Of a stretch of DNA of 35,140 nucleotides, positions 9,253 through 17,605 are shown one piece after another. The translations under genes were made by a program, and so were the position numbers. The DNA is from an uncultured Bacilli bacterium. Lineage in GTDB: Bacteria; Bacillota_I; Bacilli_A; RF39; UBA660. The stretch covers positions 1 to 35,140 of the forward strand of contig CALVVW010000007.1 in NCBI GenBank assembly GCA_944364005.1, in the 5' to 3' direction. Position 1 is the first letter of the stretch; each line of letters starts with the position of its first letter. The notes beneath the pieces are model-generated. The model was not told the DNA's origin and ran no database searches. It saw nothing but the letters and a program-made list of their open reading frames with translations.

Positions 9253-9281
9253 TTGACACACGAACAAATGTATTATATAAT
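9253..9281 (+). promoter_or_regulatory. Consensus sigma-A promoter
   Basis: TTGACA (9253-9258), 17-bp spacer, TATAAT (9276-9281): a perfect match to consensus. It drives the 141-aa deoxyribosyltransferase-like gene at 9329 and predicts high expression unless repressed. Confidence 0.9.
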
Positions 9282-9328
9282 AATAATGTAATAAAAAAGT
9301 ATATAATAAAATAGATAGGAGAAAATAA

Positions 9329-9754
9329 ATGAATTTTTATGTAGGATCAGGAATGAAAAATTGTGAGCTAGTAAATTATTATGCTGAAAAGTTAATAGAA
9401 AAAGGCTGGAATCAAACTTATGACTGGGTAAAAAATGTAAATGAAGATGTTTCCATAGATGATATGAGAGAATATGCAAAATTAGAAAAACAAGGCGTAG
9501 CAGGTGCTGATGTTGTAATTATTATCTTGCCAGCGGGAAGAGGAGCACATGTAGAATTAGGTATGGCTCTTGCCTTGGAAAAGAAGTTATTCTTATGTGC
9601 ACAAGCAGAAGATGAGTTTAGCCTAGAAAATACAGTAGCATTTTATGAATTGCCATGCGTTGAAAAATTAATAGGAACTCCAGAAGAAAATATCGCTGAA
9701 ATCGTCAAAGTAACGTCTCAAACTAAATGTATAGTAAAAGAAAAAACACGCTAA
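9329..9754 (+). CDS. Nucleoside 2-deoxyribosyltransferase-like protein
   Basis: 141 aa, the size of this family. The N-terminus (MNFYVGSGMKN) is a Rossmann-like first strand. The segment GADVVIIILPAGRGAHVELG carries the conserved Asp and the Glu that serves as nucleophile in nucleoside deoxyribosyltransferases, followed by ALALEKKLFL. The active enzyme would move deoxyribose between bases in nucleoside salvage. Related proteins of the same fold hydrolyse nucleotides or act in nucleotide-sensing systems, so the reaction is uncertain. It has a perfect consensus promoter and no terminator until 9918. Confidence 0.75.
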   Translation: MNFYVGSGMKNCELVNYYAEKLIEKGWNQTYDWVKNVNEDVSIDDMREYAKLEKQGVAGADVVIIILPAGRGAHVELGMALALEKKLFLCAQAEDEFSLENTVAFYELPCVEKLIGTPEENIAEIVKVTSQTKCIVKEKTR

Positions 9755-9816
9755 GTTTAGTATCAAAGATGAAAATAACTGTAAACTTTCAGTAACTAAT
9801 CACGCTAAGAATTATC

Positions 9817-9845
9817 TTGAAACTAACTTTATTTTATGGTATATT
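9817..9845 (+). promoter_or_regulatory. Probable promoter for a short leader RNA upstream of helD
   Basis: TTGAAA (9817-9822), 17-bp spacer, TATATT (9840-9845). It predicts transcription from about 9852, straight into the terminator-like structure at 9863-9918. Confidence 0.6.
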
Positions 9846-9862
9846 GAAATAGACGTTAGCTT

Positions 9863-9918
9863 AAAAATCACATACTGGTATGGTACCTACATAATTTATG
9901 TACTTATGTGGTTTTTTT
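9863..9918 (+). terminator. Three-way-junction terminator or attenuator in the helD leader
   Basis: AAAAATCACATA (9863-9874) pairs with TATGTGGTTTTT (9905-9916, one T-G wobble). The closed region can hold two more hairpins: GGTA/TACC (9877-9880 with 9884-9887) and TACATA/TATGTA (9888-9893 with 9897-9902). Seven T residues follow the closing stem (9912-9918). It would end the upstream gene's transcript, and it sits between the 9817 promoter and helD. Confidence 0.7.
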
Positions 9919-9956
9919 GCTTTTACTTAGTTTTTAAAGAATAAATAGGAGGTAAT

Positions 9957-11987
9957 ATGGCGATTACGAAAGAAGAATATGAAAAGGAAGAAAAGATTTT
10001 GTCTAAGGTTCGGAAATTATTAGGTGAAACTTTAGAAGAGCTAGGGGGAGATGTTTTCCAAGATGAGGAAGATCTCACAGAATTTAAGAAAATGCTCTGG
10101 GAAAATGCTAGTAGTTTTGATAAAGGAGAAATGAGTCAGGTAATGGCTGCTACTAGTCAAGAAGCAGAGCGAGTATTACAAAAAAGACAGTATTTTAAAA
10201 GGTTAAATCAAATAAAGAGTAAGCCTTATTTTGCATCCATTGTGTTTAAAGATGAGTATAATAAAATATGGAATATTTATATTTCTCTTACTTATTTAAA
10301 AGATGATAACTTTAATAATATTTTATATGACTGGAGAAGTCCTATTTGCAGCTTGTTTTATGATTATGAAGTAGGTCCATGTTCCTATACCGCACCTGGA
10401 GGAAAGTATAAAGGAGAGCTAAAAAGAAAACGACAATACAAAATAGAGGATGGAAAACTCTTAGGCGTATTTGATAACTCTTTAAATATAGACGATGAAG
10501 TCTTGCAAGATGTTCTAGCTCATGAATCTAGTGATAAGATGAAAAATGTAGTTAATACCATTCAACAAGAACAAAATCAAGTCATTCGTAATTTAGAAGA
10601 TCATAATTTAATCGTACAAGGAATTGCTGGTTCCGGGAAAACTACTGTTGCGTTACATAGAATCGCTTTTCTCTTATATCGTTTAAAAAATCTTTCCAGT
10701 AATAACATCTTAATATTTTCACCAAATCCTATTTTTACAGAATACATATCGGATGTTTTACCATCTTTAGGTGAAGATAATACTCTACAAACTACATTTA
10801 ATGATTACTTATCTTTTTCTATTACTGAATATAAAGATGTAGAACCATTTACAGATTTTGTTGCTAGATATTATACCTATCAAGTACCTAATATAGAATT
10901 AATAAAATATAAACAAAGTGATGAAATTATTAAAGATTTAGATAAGTATTTGGAAAACTATATTTCTAATGCAAAATTTATAGAGTCTTTTTATGAAGGA
11001 GAAATTCATTATGTAGATAAAGATGAATTAAATAATTTACTTCATCATAAATATGATCGGCTTCCATTATTTGAAAGAGTAGATGAGCTTGCGAAAAGAT
11101 TATCTGCAAATTTTTATCAAGGAAGTGGTAAGAAAAATGGAACATTCCGTAAATTATTAAAAGAACATGCAAATTTTAAAAGAGACTTTAAAGAAATATA
11201 TCGAGGATTTTATCTTAGTCCTTATTGTAAAGTAACACTCACAGAGCGAGAAATTGATCAATTTATAAAACGAAAAAACATATACTATGAAGATGCTTTA
11301 TTATTTTCCTATATAAAAGGAATACTAGATGGATTTCCTTATGAAGGACAAATAAAACAAGTAGTAATTGATGAGGCTCAAGACTATAATAAACTGCAAT
11401 ATATTATTATCTCTAAAATATTTCAAAAAGCTGATTTTACTATCTTAGGAGATGTAAATCAGAATATTAATCCTTATTATCATTACGGGTCATTAGAGGA
11501 ATTAAAACCAATTTTAAAAAATGAAAGTAAGTATATTGAGCTTTTAAAAACTTATCGTTCTTCTCCTGAAATTATTGATTATACTAATAAAATATTAAAC
11601 TTACATCATGTAAATGCTATTCGTAAAGATAATCATAAGCCAGTAATATTTAGAAGACATTTAGATAATTTAAAAGAACAGCTTTTAGAAGATATTCATA
11701 CTTTAAAAGGTTCCTATGCTAGTGTTGCAATCATTACAAAAGATGATAGGGAAGCAGAAAAGATATATTCTTTAATAAAGGACAATATAGATATTTCTTA
11801 TATACAATTAAGCACTAAAATATTAAGACGTAATTTAATTATTGTACCTGCTTATTTAGCTAAGGGATTAGAATTTGATAGTGTTATTTTATATAATGAT
11901 CGAGAAAATTCATATAAGAGTAATGAACGTAATTTACTTTATGTTGCTTGTACTAGGGCCCAGCATGAGCTTTATATTTATAATTAA
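9957..11987 (+). CDS. helD: HelD-like RNA polymerase-associated UvrD-type helicase/ATPase
   Basis: 676 aa. An N-terminal coiled-coil arm (about 1-75) is followed by the region with DWRSPICSLFYDYE and KRQY, characteristic of HelD rather than UvrD/PcrA. Then TIQQEQNQVIRNL leads to Walker A GIAGSGKTT (about 222-230). Walker B is VVIDEAQD (about 469-476). Motif IV-VI elements follow: LLKTYRSSPEI, AKGLEFDSVI and YVACTRAQHEL. HelD proteins bind RNA polymerase, reach into its channels and use ATP to free stalled or post-termination enzyme; some confer rifamycin tolerance. This one is shorter than the usual 700-800 aa. RBS AGGAGGT is strong. The gene lies behind a terminator-like leader and no good promoter lies between them. 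Confidence 0.85.
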   Translation: MAITKEEYEKEEKILSKVRKLLGETLEELGGDVFQDEEDLTEFKKMLWENASSFDKGEMSQVMAATSQEAERVLQKRQYFKRLNQIKSKPYFASIVFKDEYNKIWNIYISLTYLKDDNFNNILYDWRSPICSLFYDYEVGPCSYTAPGGKYKGELKRKRQYKIEDGKLLGVFDNSLNIDDEVLQDVLAHESSDKMKNVVNTIQQEQNQVIRNLEDHNLIVQGIAGSGKTTVALHRIAFLLYRLKNLSSNNILIFSPNPIFTEYISDVLPSLGEDNTLQTTFNDYLSFSITEYKDVEPFTDFVARYYTYQVPNIELIKYKQSDEIIKDLDKYLENYISNAKFIESFYEGEIHYVDKDELNNLLHHKYDRLPLFERVDELAKRLSANFYQGSGKKNGTFRKLLKEHANFKRDFKEIYRGFYLSPYCKVTLTEREIDQFIKRKNIYYEDALLFSYIKGILDGFPYEGQIKQVVIDEAQDYNKLQYIIISKIFQKADFTILGDVNQNINPYYHYGSLEELKPILKNESKYIELLKTYRSSPEIIDYTNKILNLHHVNAIRKDNHKPVIFRRHLDNLKEQLLEDIHTLKGSYASVAIITKDDREAEKIYSLIKDNIDISYIQLSTKILRRNLIIVPAYLAKGLEFDSVILYNDRENSYKSNERNLLYVACTRAQHELYIYN

Positions 11988-11995
11988 TACTAAGT

Positions 11996-12024
11996 TTTAC
12001 AAAGAATTGAAAATGTGATATTAT
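11996..12024 (+). promoter_or_regulatory. Probable promoter for the PH-like unknown gene
   Basis: TTTACA (11996-12001), 17-bp spacer, TATTAT (12019-12024), directly after the helD stop codon. Confidence 0.55.
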
Positions 12025-12065
12025 GATAAAAATAGAGTAGGATAAAATTTTTTGAGGTGATGGAT

Positions 12066-12983
12066 GTGTTTAAAGAATTTGTGAACAAAGTACAAGAAAA
12101 ATATCAAAAAAAACAAGAAGATGAAGCAAGATATCAAAAGTTATTAACAACATGTGCGTCTCTTCCTACTTTTTATTCATTGCCTGATATAGATGAAAAA
12201 TCATTGACAATAAGTTATAAGTTACTGATGGATATGTGTCCAGATTTAAATGAATCTGATGCTGTTATTGTTCGAAGGCTTATTCCTTTAGATGAGATTT
12301 GCCTTATTTGTTTATATGCTATAGAATGTAAGTCGAATTTAAAATTTTATTTTATTGCGACTACGAAGTATTTATGGCTTATTAATAAAGAAGGGTTTTT
12401 GAAATATCGCTATTCAGATTTTACTGTTGATATTATTAAAACTGGTTTGTTATCCAAGACTTTACTTCTTGGAAATATGCTTTTTACTGTTAATGGTACT
12501 AATGATATTCTCTTAGAGTTTGTTAAATTATTTCAAGACGTTAATTATCGTGAAGAATTAATACATAAACAAGAGCAAATACTATGTGGTACTATTCCTT
12601 GTTGTTTTTATCTTAATGATTTGGCTTCTGGTATTAGTATAGGGCAAAATCATGAAATTGTATTTCATACTAAGGAGTTTCATTATAAGTATTATATTCA
12701 AGATATCAAGAACTATGAGTTATTATTGGATGATATGGTGGTTAGAGAGAAGAAGAATAATCGTAGAAGGATGCTTACTGCGAATAAGAATAGTTGCTAT
12801 GAAATGGTATTGCGTATTACTGCTAATGATCGAGAATTTGTGATACCTATTTTGAGAAAAACAGCTTTTATGACACTATATTCTTCTACCAGTGTAGAGT
12901 TTATGAAAAATAAAGAATTTGCAGATAAATTAGTAAATTTACTAGATGATATGGATGAAGCTAAGTTAAATGGTGAGCTATAG
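12066..12983 (+). CDS. Uncharacterised protein with a possible PH-like domain
   Basis: 305 aa from GTG 12066. GAGGTGAT at 12054-12061 serves as ribosome binding site, which makes the in-frame GTG 12057 and ATG 12060 unlikely starts. The N-terminus is a charged helix rich in Lys and Gln. A middle segment of alternating beta-like stretches (FYFIATTKYLWLINKEG onward, then a LLLGNMLFTVNG strand pair) resembles bacterial PH-like domains, but this is weak. There is no signal peptide or membrane helix, so it is probably cytoplasmic. The next gene, on its own promoter, is also unknown and may be a functional neighbour. No family is recognised. Confidence 0.75.
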   Translation: MFKEFVNKVQEKYQKKQEDEARYQKLLTTCASLPTFYSLPDIDEKSLTISYKLLMDMCPDLNESDAVIVRRLIPLDEICLICLYAIECKSNLKFYFIATTKYLWLINKEGFLKYRYSDFTVDIIKTGLLSKTLLLGNMLFTVNGTNDILLEFVKLFQDVNYREELIHKQEQILCGTIPCCFYLNDLASGISIGQNHEIVFHTKEFHYKYYIQDIKNYELLLDDMVVREKKNNRRRMLTANKNSCYEMVLRITANDREFVIPILRKTAFMTLYSSTSVEFMKNKEFADKLVNLLDDMDEAKLNGEL

Positions 12984-12986
12984 TTT

Positions 12987-13010
12987 AAGACAATTTATTG
13001 TCTTTTTTTT
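12987..13010 (+). terminator. Terminator after the PH-like unknown gene
   Basis: AAGACAAT (12987-12994) pairs with ATTGTCTT (12997-13004); the T run extends to 13010. Confidence 0.85.
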
Positions 13011-13026
13011 ACTTTCATTGTATAAT
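12998..13026 (+). promoter_or_regulatory. Promoter nested in the preceding terminator
   Basis: TTGTCT (12998-13003) lies in the right arm of the terminator stem. A 17-bp spacer leads to TATAAT (13021-13026). It drives the gene at 13053. Confidence 0.65.
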
Positions 13027-13052
13027 ATGAACGATTTTATAGGGGGATTTGT

Positions 13053-14633
13053 ATGTTGGATGAAGAGAAGGAAATTTTGTTTCAGCGACTTCGAAAAGAA
13101 ATAAAAGATTTAATTTTTCTTTCTAAGAGAAGAAATATAATAACAGAAGTAAAAGATTTGATTCGTGGTGATGTTTGTTTATCATTACGAGATGTTATTA
13201 TTTTATATCAGACTTATTTAAAAGACTGTTTTCAAGAGTTTTATAAAGAAAAAGAAAATTTAGAGCAAATCTTATCGAAAGATCTATCTTATCCAGTTTG
13301 TCTTTTTTTATCATTAACTCAAGATAAATGGAGACAAGATGTTAAGACATCAGATAATATGGAAAAGTACTGGTATCATAGAGAATATAACGATTGCTGT
13401 AAGGAGACAGTTTCGATGCATATATTTTTTAATCATCAACAGCAGCTATTATTAGAAGAGGTATATTGGAATCAAGTACATGTTTCTTATCTTAAAAATA
13501 AAGATTTGGATTGTTTTATGGATATTTATCTAAAGTATAAAAAGGAATTAAAAAGCTTGATGCAACAATATTATAAGTCGGTTTCTACTCTTACTTTTTT
13601 TGAGAACGTTTGTGCAAGCGATACGGAGAAATCTAATGTAAAAATTTCTTTTTACCCGTTTTATCGTTATGAAGAAAAATTTCCTTCGATAGATCCAGAT
13701 ATTACAGGAGAGTGGAGCCATACTTTATTATATTATAGTGAGGAATATCCTATTAATCTATCTATGAATAAAGTGGAAGATTTTCGTCTAAAGCCATGGT
13801 TTCATTTTGGTAATTTTTTTGTTAGCTTAGATTTAGATTATCATTTACAAGATGCTCTATTTTATGACGGTATCAATTTTCCTAAAGGTAAAATTGTGAG
13901 TTTGGTATCAAAGGATACTGATGGTAGACTTTTACCTGAAATTGAATTTTTCATTTCTGAAGCATTTCCTAATTTTAAAATCTATTTAAAAGATTTACCT
14001 CATTTTTTTAGTGATTATTTAGAAAAATATAGGAAAACAGATTATTTGATTGAGAGAAAGAATAAGTTTGATAGAAAAAAAGAAAAAGAAAGGATTAAAG
14101 AACTACAAGTAGTAGATAACACCAAGCAATTACTAGCAAATAACAATTTAAAAATAGTAAAGTTAGTAAAGAAAAATCAAAAACTCTATGAAAAATTAGG
14201 AAATCGTCAACCAGTTACCAAAGAGATTTTATGTAAGATGATAGAAGATGAAGAGAGTGGTCACTGGATAATACGTCCGGAGTTTGTAAATGACTTAGAA
14301 TATTATGATTTAAGTGGCATTTCTTTTGACAATGTGGATGTGAGAGAAGTTAATTTTAGAAATACTAATATAAAGAGTATAAACTTTGATCCACAAAGGG
14401 TGTATCGCAAAGACTTATCTGGTTGCTATTTCGAAACATCCATGTCCTCGCCAAATGGAGTAGTATTTGATTATTCGACTGATTTTACTGGTGTGAATTT
14501 ATCTGGTACCGTAATACGTCAACCGTTAACTTTCTATAATAGTAGTATTATTGATGCAGAAATTAATCAACATACTGATTTACCAGAGGAACTATGGCAA
14601 ATGAGAAAGATAGAAACAGTTAAAAAAACATAA
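13053..14633 (+). CDS. Large uncharacterised protein with C-terminal pentapeptide-like repeats
   Basis: 526 aa. The first 340 residues are mostly helical and rich in Lys, Glu, Tyr and Phe. A Lys/Glu coiled-coil stretch follows (about 340-395). The C-terminal 100 or so residues show irregular five-residue periodicity of the A(D/N)LxX type: YDLSGISFDNVDVREVNFRN, and later TDFTGVNLSGTVI, which points to a short pentapeptide-repeat right-handed beta-helix. No signal peptide or membrane segment is seen, so it is probably cytoplasmic. The enzymatic role, if any, is unknown. RBS GGGGGA and its own promoter. It ends convergently, 4 nt from the histidine kinase stop. Confidence 0.75.
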   Translation: MLDEEKEILFQRLRKEIKDLIFLSKRRNIITEVKDLIRGDVCLSLRDVIILYQTYLKDCFQEFYKEKENLEQILSKDLSYPVCLFLSLTQDKWRQDVKTSDNMEKYWYHREYNDCCKETVSMHIFFNHQQQLLLEEVYWNQVHVSYLKNKDLDCFMDIYLKYKKELKSLMQQYYKSVSTLTFFENVCASDTEKSNVKISFYPFYRYEEKFPSIDPDITGEWSHTLLYYSEEYPINLSMNKVEDFRLKPWFHFGNFFVSLDLDYHLQDALFYDGINFPKGKIVSLVSKDTDGRLLPEIEFFISEAFPNFKIYLKDLPHFFSDYLEKYRKTDYLIERKNKFDRKKEKERIKELQVVDNTKQLLANNNLKIVKLVKKNQKLYEKLGNRQPVTKEILCKMIEDEESGHWIIRPEFVNDLEYYDLSGISFDNVDVREVNFRNTNIKSINFDPQRVYRKDLSGCYFETSMSSPNGVVFDYSTDFTGVNLSGTVIRQPLTFYNSSIIDAEINQHTDLPEELWQMRKIETVKKT

Positions 14634-14652
14634 AGAATTAATTTTCTTTATG
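14622..14652 (-). terminator. Terminator of the two-component operon (possibly bidirectional)
   Basis: CATAAAGAA (14629-14637) pairs with TTCTTTATG (14644-14652) over a 6-nt loop. On the minus strand it is followed at once by seven T. On the plus strand the tail is only T-rich. The stem covers the stop codons of both converging genes. Confidence 0.8.
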
Positions 14653-16041
14653 CTTTTCTTTTGGTATTTTAAAGTAGAAGCAGGAACCTTTGTTCTTTTC
14701 TGAAGTAACTCCATATTCATAATGGTGTAGTTGTAAAGCATTTTTAACAATCGAAAGACCAAGTCCTGTACCTACTAAGTTACGTTTATGTTTTTTCTTA
14801 TTCTTATAATATTTATCCCAGATATAGGGAAGATCTTCTTCTTTAATTCCTTTTCCTGTATCTTTAATTTCTACCAGAATATTATCTTCATTATTCATAA
14901 TATTTATCATGACCTTATTATCTTCTCCAGTATAATTAATAGCGTTATTAATTAAATTATAAATTACTTGTTCTAATTTCTTTTTATCAGCATGAATGAT
15001 AATTTCACTATCTTCATGATTAAATTCAAATATATAATTTTCTGTTTCTTGTAATACTTTGTAACGATGTAGTATTTCTTCTGTAAGATGAATTAAATCA
15101 AAATCTTCTTTATTTAGTTCATTAATATTAGACTGCATACTAGATAATTCTAAAATATCGTTTACTAGTATGGTTAATCTATCTACTTCACTGATAATAA
15201 TATCCATATCTTCTTTTTGTTTCTTTTTATCTTTGGCATGTAAGTCTCGACTCATTTCGGCATAAGCTTTAATCATAGTAAGAGGAGTTTTTAAGTCATG
15301 AGAGACATTTGCCATTAAATCTTGCCTTAATTCATCTGTTTTAGCAAGTTCATCTCTTGCATAATTTAAAGTAGAAGCTAACTCATTTAATTCTTTAATA
15401 TCTTCTTCTGATTTAAAAGAAACTTGAAAATGTCCCTCTGCTAAACTTTTAGCAGCTTGATTCATTTGGACAATTGGTTTTGAGATATGATGAGAAATAA
15501 AGTAGGCAACAATAAATGATAAAATTAATACAATTGCAGTTACATAAATTAGTTGTTTTTGTAGGATATCTACAGTACCATCAATGGGATCCATAGACGT
15601 ATTAATAAATGCATAAGTTTCACTATCAAGTTTTACTGCTTGTATTAATGTACGATTATCAAACATCGGATTAATTAATTCATAGGTTTGTCTATATTTA
15701 TTACTTTTAATAAAATCTTTTTTATAACGTAGGCTTTCTTGTTTACTAGAGATGCATCCTTTTCCAAAGTACATAGAAGTATATAAAGTATTTGCTTTCT
15801 CATTGACGATTTCCACACAAACACTTTTTGTCATTGCTGCTTGATCAATAATATCTGTAACATCATCATCATTTTTATATTGTTCTATTGTATTTGCAAC
15901 ATCTGCAATATCTTTGGTTTTACTAATACGATAAAACTGATTTAAAAAAAGAACTTGGAATGCCCAGAGGAATCCCAATATTAGTAGTGAAAATATTAAA
16001 AAGTATTGCCATATTTTAATATGTAAACTATTCTTCTTCAT
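14638..16041 (-). CDS. Membrane-bound sensor histidine kinase
   Basis: 467 aa from ATG 16041; the TTG at 16065 lies further inside the regulator gene and is less likely. Two membrane helices (about 10-35 and 165-190) enclose an extracytoplasmic sensor of about 130 residues with two Cys. A HAMP linker (HHISKPIVQMNQAAKSL) follows. The dimerisation box SHDLKTPL carries His248, the phosphoacceptor. N box NLINNAINYTG, G1 DTGKGI, F region and G2 GTGLGLSIV complete the ATPase domain. It should autophosphorylate and pass phosphate to the adjacent regulator, whose gene it overlaps by 14 nt. The signal is not evident; nothing next to it is an obvious target. Confidence 0.94.
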   Translation of the reverse strand: MKKNSLHIKIWQYFLIFSLLILGFLWAFQVLFLNQFYRISKTKDIADVANTIEQYKNDDDVTDIIDQAAMTKSVCVEIVNEKANTLYTSMYFGKGCISSKQESLRYKKDFIKSNKYRQTYELINPMFDNRTLIQAVKLDSETYAFINTSMDPIDGTVDILQKQLIYVTAIVLILSFIVAYFISHHISKPIVQMNQAAKSLAEGHFQVSFKSEEDIKELNELASTLNYARDELAKTDELRQDLMANVSHDLKTPLTMIKAYAEMSRDLHAKDKKKQKEDMDIIISEVDRLTILVNDILELSSMQSNINELNKEDFDLIHLTEEILHRYKVLQETENYIFEFNHEDSEIIIHADKKKLEQVIYNLINNAINYTGEDNKVMINIMNNEDNILVEIKDTGKGIKEEDLPYIWDKYYKNKKKHKRNLVGTGLGLSIVKNALQLHHYEYGVTSEKNKGSCFYFKIPKEKHKEN

Positions 16042-16702
16042 TTTCTTCAATAAATTTATAACCAATACCTCTTACAGTAATAATATGATCTCGATATGGT
16101 CCTAAATTATTACGAAGCATTTTAATATGAGTATCTATGGTTCTATCATCACCAAAGTAATCATAGCCCCATAATCTGGATAATAATTGTTCTCTAGATA
16201 TGGCAATTCCTTTATTTTTAATTAAATAGGTAAGGATTTCAAATTCTTTCGGAGTAACATTTATTAGTTTATTATCTATTTTTAAGGTATGTGCGGAAAA
16301 GTTAAGTTCGAGAGTATTGAGTTTATATATATTGGGTAAATTTTGGTTGGAACGATTATAAATTGCTTTGATACGGGCTATTAACTCTTTTGGTGAGAAT
16401 GGTTTGGTTAAATAGTCGTCAATTCCTAATTCAAATCCACGAAGTTTATCAAACTCTTCTGATCTTGCTGATAGTACAAGAGTAGGAATTCTTTTTTCTT
16501 TAGGAAGTTCTTCAAGTAATGTGTAACCGTCCATTTCTGGCATCATAATATCTAATACCATAAAATCATAAGTATTGGTTTGCAATTTTTTTAAAGCTTC
16601 TTTTCCACTAGCTGCTTCATCGGTAGTAAAATGATTAGCAGCACAATATTCTTTAATGACTTCGCGAATCCTCGTTTCATCATCTACAACTAATATTTTC
16701 AT
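16028..16702 (-). CDS. OmpR/PhoB-family response regulator
   Basis: 224 aa. Receiver domain: acidic pair Asp7-Asp8, phosphoacceptor Asp51 in VLDIMMPEMDG, conserved Ser/Thr in VLSARSE and Lys in TKPFSP. The C-terminal winged helix (about 125-224) has the usual SREQLLSRLWG and RTIDTHIKMLR recognition region and ends with VRGIGYKF. It acts as a DNA-binding transcription regulator phosphorylated by the overlapping histidine kinase. The start is preceded by GGGAGGG with good spacing. A TATAAT on the minus strand (16726-16731) lies upstream, but no good -35 partner was found. Confidence 0.95.
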   Translation of the reverse strand: MKILVVDDETRIREVIKEYCAANHFTTDEAASGKEALKKLQTNTYDFMVLDIMMPEMDGYTLLEELPKEKRIPTLVLSARSEEFDKLRGFELGIDDYLTKPFSPKELIARIKAIYNRSNQNLPNIYKLNTLELNFSAHTLKIDNKLINVTPKEFEILTYLIKNKGIAISREQLLSRLWGYDYFGDDRTIDTHIKMLRNNLGPYRDHIITVRGIGYKFIEENEEE

Positions 16703-16777
16703 TTGAAATCCCTCCCTGTAGTAATATTATACTAAATAATGTGTAAATTGCGTGAAAAATCAACAAAAAAGTTTTTT

Positions 16778-16806
16778 TTGCAAAAATATAAAATTTATAT
16801 TATAAT
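16778..16806 (+). promoter_or_regulatory. Promoter of the candidate toxin-antitoxin operon
   Basis: TTGCAA (16778-16783), 17-bp spacer, TATAAT (16801-16806). It lies inside the longer possible reading frame from 16739, which supports the start at 16829. Confidence 0.7.
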
Positions 16807-16828
16807 TTTGGGAGATAGGAGTGGTTTT

Positions 16829-17605
16829 ATGACGGATGATACTTTAGAACAGTATAGAAACTCATTTTATGAGTCTATTCTTTTATTGCAGGATGAACAA
16901 GATATTTTAGAATCATTACCAAGCCCGGAATATCAAAGTTTTTTTCCTTTAATGGAAGGATTAATTTCTAAGCTTGTGGAGGAGTGTAGGGAATTTCAGA
17001 GTTTAGGAGATGATTCTGATATTTTAGATGAAGTGGACAGTTTAAAGAAAAAAATTAATCTATGTAGGAATAGGCTTGAAATAGTAAAAAAACAAATGGC
17101 AATAGATAATATAGAAAGTCAAGCAACTTATTCTAAACGTCATTTGATTTTTGCTAAAACAGCTTTTGGCTCTACTTTTTTGCAAAAAGATTTAAAAGAT
17201 ATTCCTAAAGAATATTATGATAAGGTGTTAGCAACTTTAGAAACATTAGAGTCTGGTGATTTTAATTCTAATACAGAAAAAGTAAGACAGCTTACTAATA
17301 ATAAAAAATTATTTGGTTTGTATGAAATTAAAGAGTTTAAAATTAGATTAATTTATCGAGTGTTGGACGGTGATATGGTCTACGTTATGCAAACTAGAAT
17401 GAAGAAAGATAACAATTCTTCTTTAGACCAAAAAGATTTAATCAATCGTAATCGTAATACAAATGATGAATTTAAAAAGTTGAAAGAAAGAGTTCAAAAT
17501 CCACATGAAAGAGATTTGCTAATCATGGATCATGAAAATATTCGTAATGAGATTTTTAATGAATTAGAGTCTGGTAAAAGAGATGAGAAAGGTGGTAAAA
17601 AATGA
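16829..17605 (+). CDS. RelE/HigB-like toxin-fold protein with N- and C-terminal extensions
   Basis: 258 aa from ATG 16829, preceded by AGGAG (16817-16821). Residues 1-100 are acidic and helical, probably coiled coil. Residues about 105-195 look like the RelE/ParE/HigB fold: a lysine-containing helix (FLQKDLKDIPKEYYDKVLATL), a basic middle, then strands LFGLYEIKEFKIRLIYRVLDG and VYVMQTRMKK with the Arg and aromatic spacing of HigB-type mRNA interferases. A basic/acidic C-terminal tail of about 60 residues follows. Plain RelE toxins are about 90 aa, so this is a three-part version. It overlaps the next gene by ATGA, in toxin-first (higBA-like) order. Toxicity is inferred, not shown. Confidence 0.6.
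   Translation: MTDDTLEQYRNSFYESILLLQDEQDILESLPSPEYQSFFPLMEGLISKLVEECREFQSLGDDSDILDEVDSLKKKINLCRNRLEIVKKQMAIDNIESQATYSKRHLIFAKTAFGSTFLQKDLKDIPKEYYDKVLATLETLESGDFNSNTEKVRQLTNNKKLFGLYEIKEFKIRLIYRVLDGDMVYVMQTRMKKDNNSSLDQKDLINRNRNTNDEFKKLKERVQNPHERDLLIMDHENIRNEIFNELESGKRDEKGGKK

Noticed and set aside
9863..9918. T-box or known riboswitch before helD
   Set aside because: No T-box consensus or specifier stem and no recognised aptamer; only the terminator-like three-way junction can be supported.
16042..16065. TTG start for the histidine kinase at 16065
   Set aside because: ATG 16041 gives the usual short basic N-terminus and smaller overlap with the regulator gene.
16739..16828. Longer start of the RelE-like gene at ATG 16739
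   Set aside because: The promoter -10 box (16801-16806) lies inside this segment and ATG 16829 has a good AGGAG site.
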